NCBI GenBank assembly: GCA_945859605.1
Contig: OX243817.1
Span: forward strand, 21,096,718 to 21,160,717
Length of the DNA stretch: 64,000 nt
Reading direction: 5' to 3'
DNA from: Lumbricus rubellus
Lineage: Eukaryota > Annelida > Clitellata > Crassiclitellata > Lumbricidae
Shown here: piece by piece, positions 63,834-64,000 of the stretch
How positions within the stretch are numbered: position 1 is the stretch's first letter
Layout: each line of letters begins with the position of its first letter
Made by a program: the position numbers and the translations under genes
Notes under the pieces: model-generated
Seen by the model: the letters and a program-made list of their open reading frames with translations, nothing else
The model's database searches: none
What the model was told of the DNA's origin: nothing

Positions 63834-64000
63834 TTAAAAGAGCAGTCTGTTAGGCTTGCCTATGAATGTTCTAGAAATGTTACCAACAGCATTTTTTAAA
63901 CCCTGCATTTGAGGGTTTGTAGCCATTTCTCTCCCTGGACGCTTAATCCTCCCACCGACAGTGGATGCGTTGTGGCCAAGTTGGCTAGGGGTGCACTGTG
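63834..64000 (-). CDS. Unidentified reading frame entering from the right edge (C-terminal 54 residues)
   Basis: On the minus strand the frame is open from the window edge to a TAA at 63836-63834. The residues include STVGGRIKRPGREMATNP and NAVGNISRTFIGKP, a mixed, basic, protein-like composition, but I do not recognise a family. 54 open codons can occur by chance. It lies upstream of, and in the same direction as, the cyclase gene, but shows no ANF-receptor features. Confidence 0.22.
   Translation of the reverse strand, partial: QCTPSQLGHNASTVGGRIKRPGREMATNPQMQGLKNAVGNISRTFIGKPNRLLF

Overview
This window is animal nuclear DNA. It holds spliced genes with GT-AG (and two GC-AG) introns, tRNA-derived SINEs, LINE remnants, many mariner/hAT-type cut-and-paste elements, and long microsatellites. 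The palindrome TAGGCCTA is scattered throughout. Together with intronless BTB genes and a natriuretic-peptide-receptor-type guanylate cyclase, this suggests a marine deuterostome invertebrate, possibly an echinoderm. That placement is inference; nothing here fixes the species.

Left edge (1-1.9 kb): two adjacent intronless plus-strand genes carry phage-tail-fibre-like modules (MTGDL and DAATKxYVD motifs). They share an almost identical 151-bp block but end in different binding folds, one discoidin-like and one C1q-like. A host-type SINE with a 15-bp target duplication sits in their poly(A) region, so they lie in the animal chromosome. Their origin (virus or giant mobile element, or host co-option) is open. 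From 2.1 to 6.1 kb there are GC-rich tandem repeats and MITEs.

8.5-13.0 kb, minus strand: six exons join in phase into a complete 299-residue protein with three dsRNA-binding domains of the PRKRA/TARBP2 (Dicer and PKR partner) family. 13-15 kb holds a SINE, poly(T) hairpins and the 3' end of a LINE whose tail matches that of the SINE family.

15.4-27.2 kb: a duplicated block holds two intronless BTB-BACK-Kelch-like genes (615 and 631 aa), each with a homologous upstream segment that looks like a 5' noncoding exon. The two copies have since received different insertions: a foldback element with a nested hAT MITE, a 201-bp satellite, a SINE, and a mariner deletion derivative.

28.97-58.89 kb, minus strand: 21 exons join in a consistent frame into 845 residues of a receptor guanylate cyclase (membrane-proximal ligand-binding domain, transmembrane segment, kinase-homology domain, dimerisation helix, cyclase domain). 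The N-terminal exons lie outside the window. Its introns are full of repeats: about 1 kb of pure CAT triplets, a 57-copy 30-bp minisatellite touching a 3' splice site, an inverted copy of one of its own exons, a duplicated exon end with splice donor, a long hairpin and several transposons.

59-64 kb: a TIR element split by a LINE with a 5' inversion, a degenerate mariner, a 171-bp AACGTT-rich satellite, and an unidentified reading frame running off the right edge.
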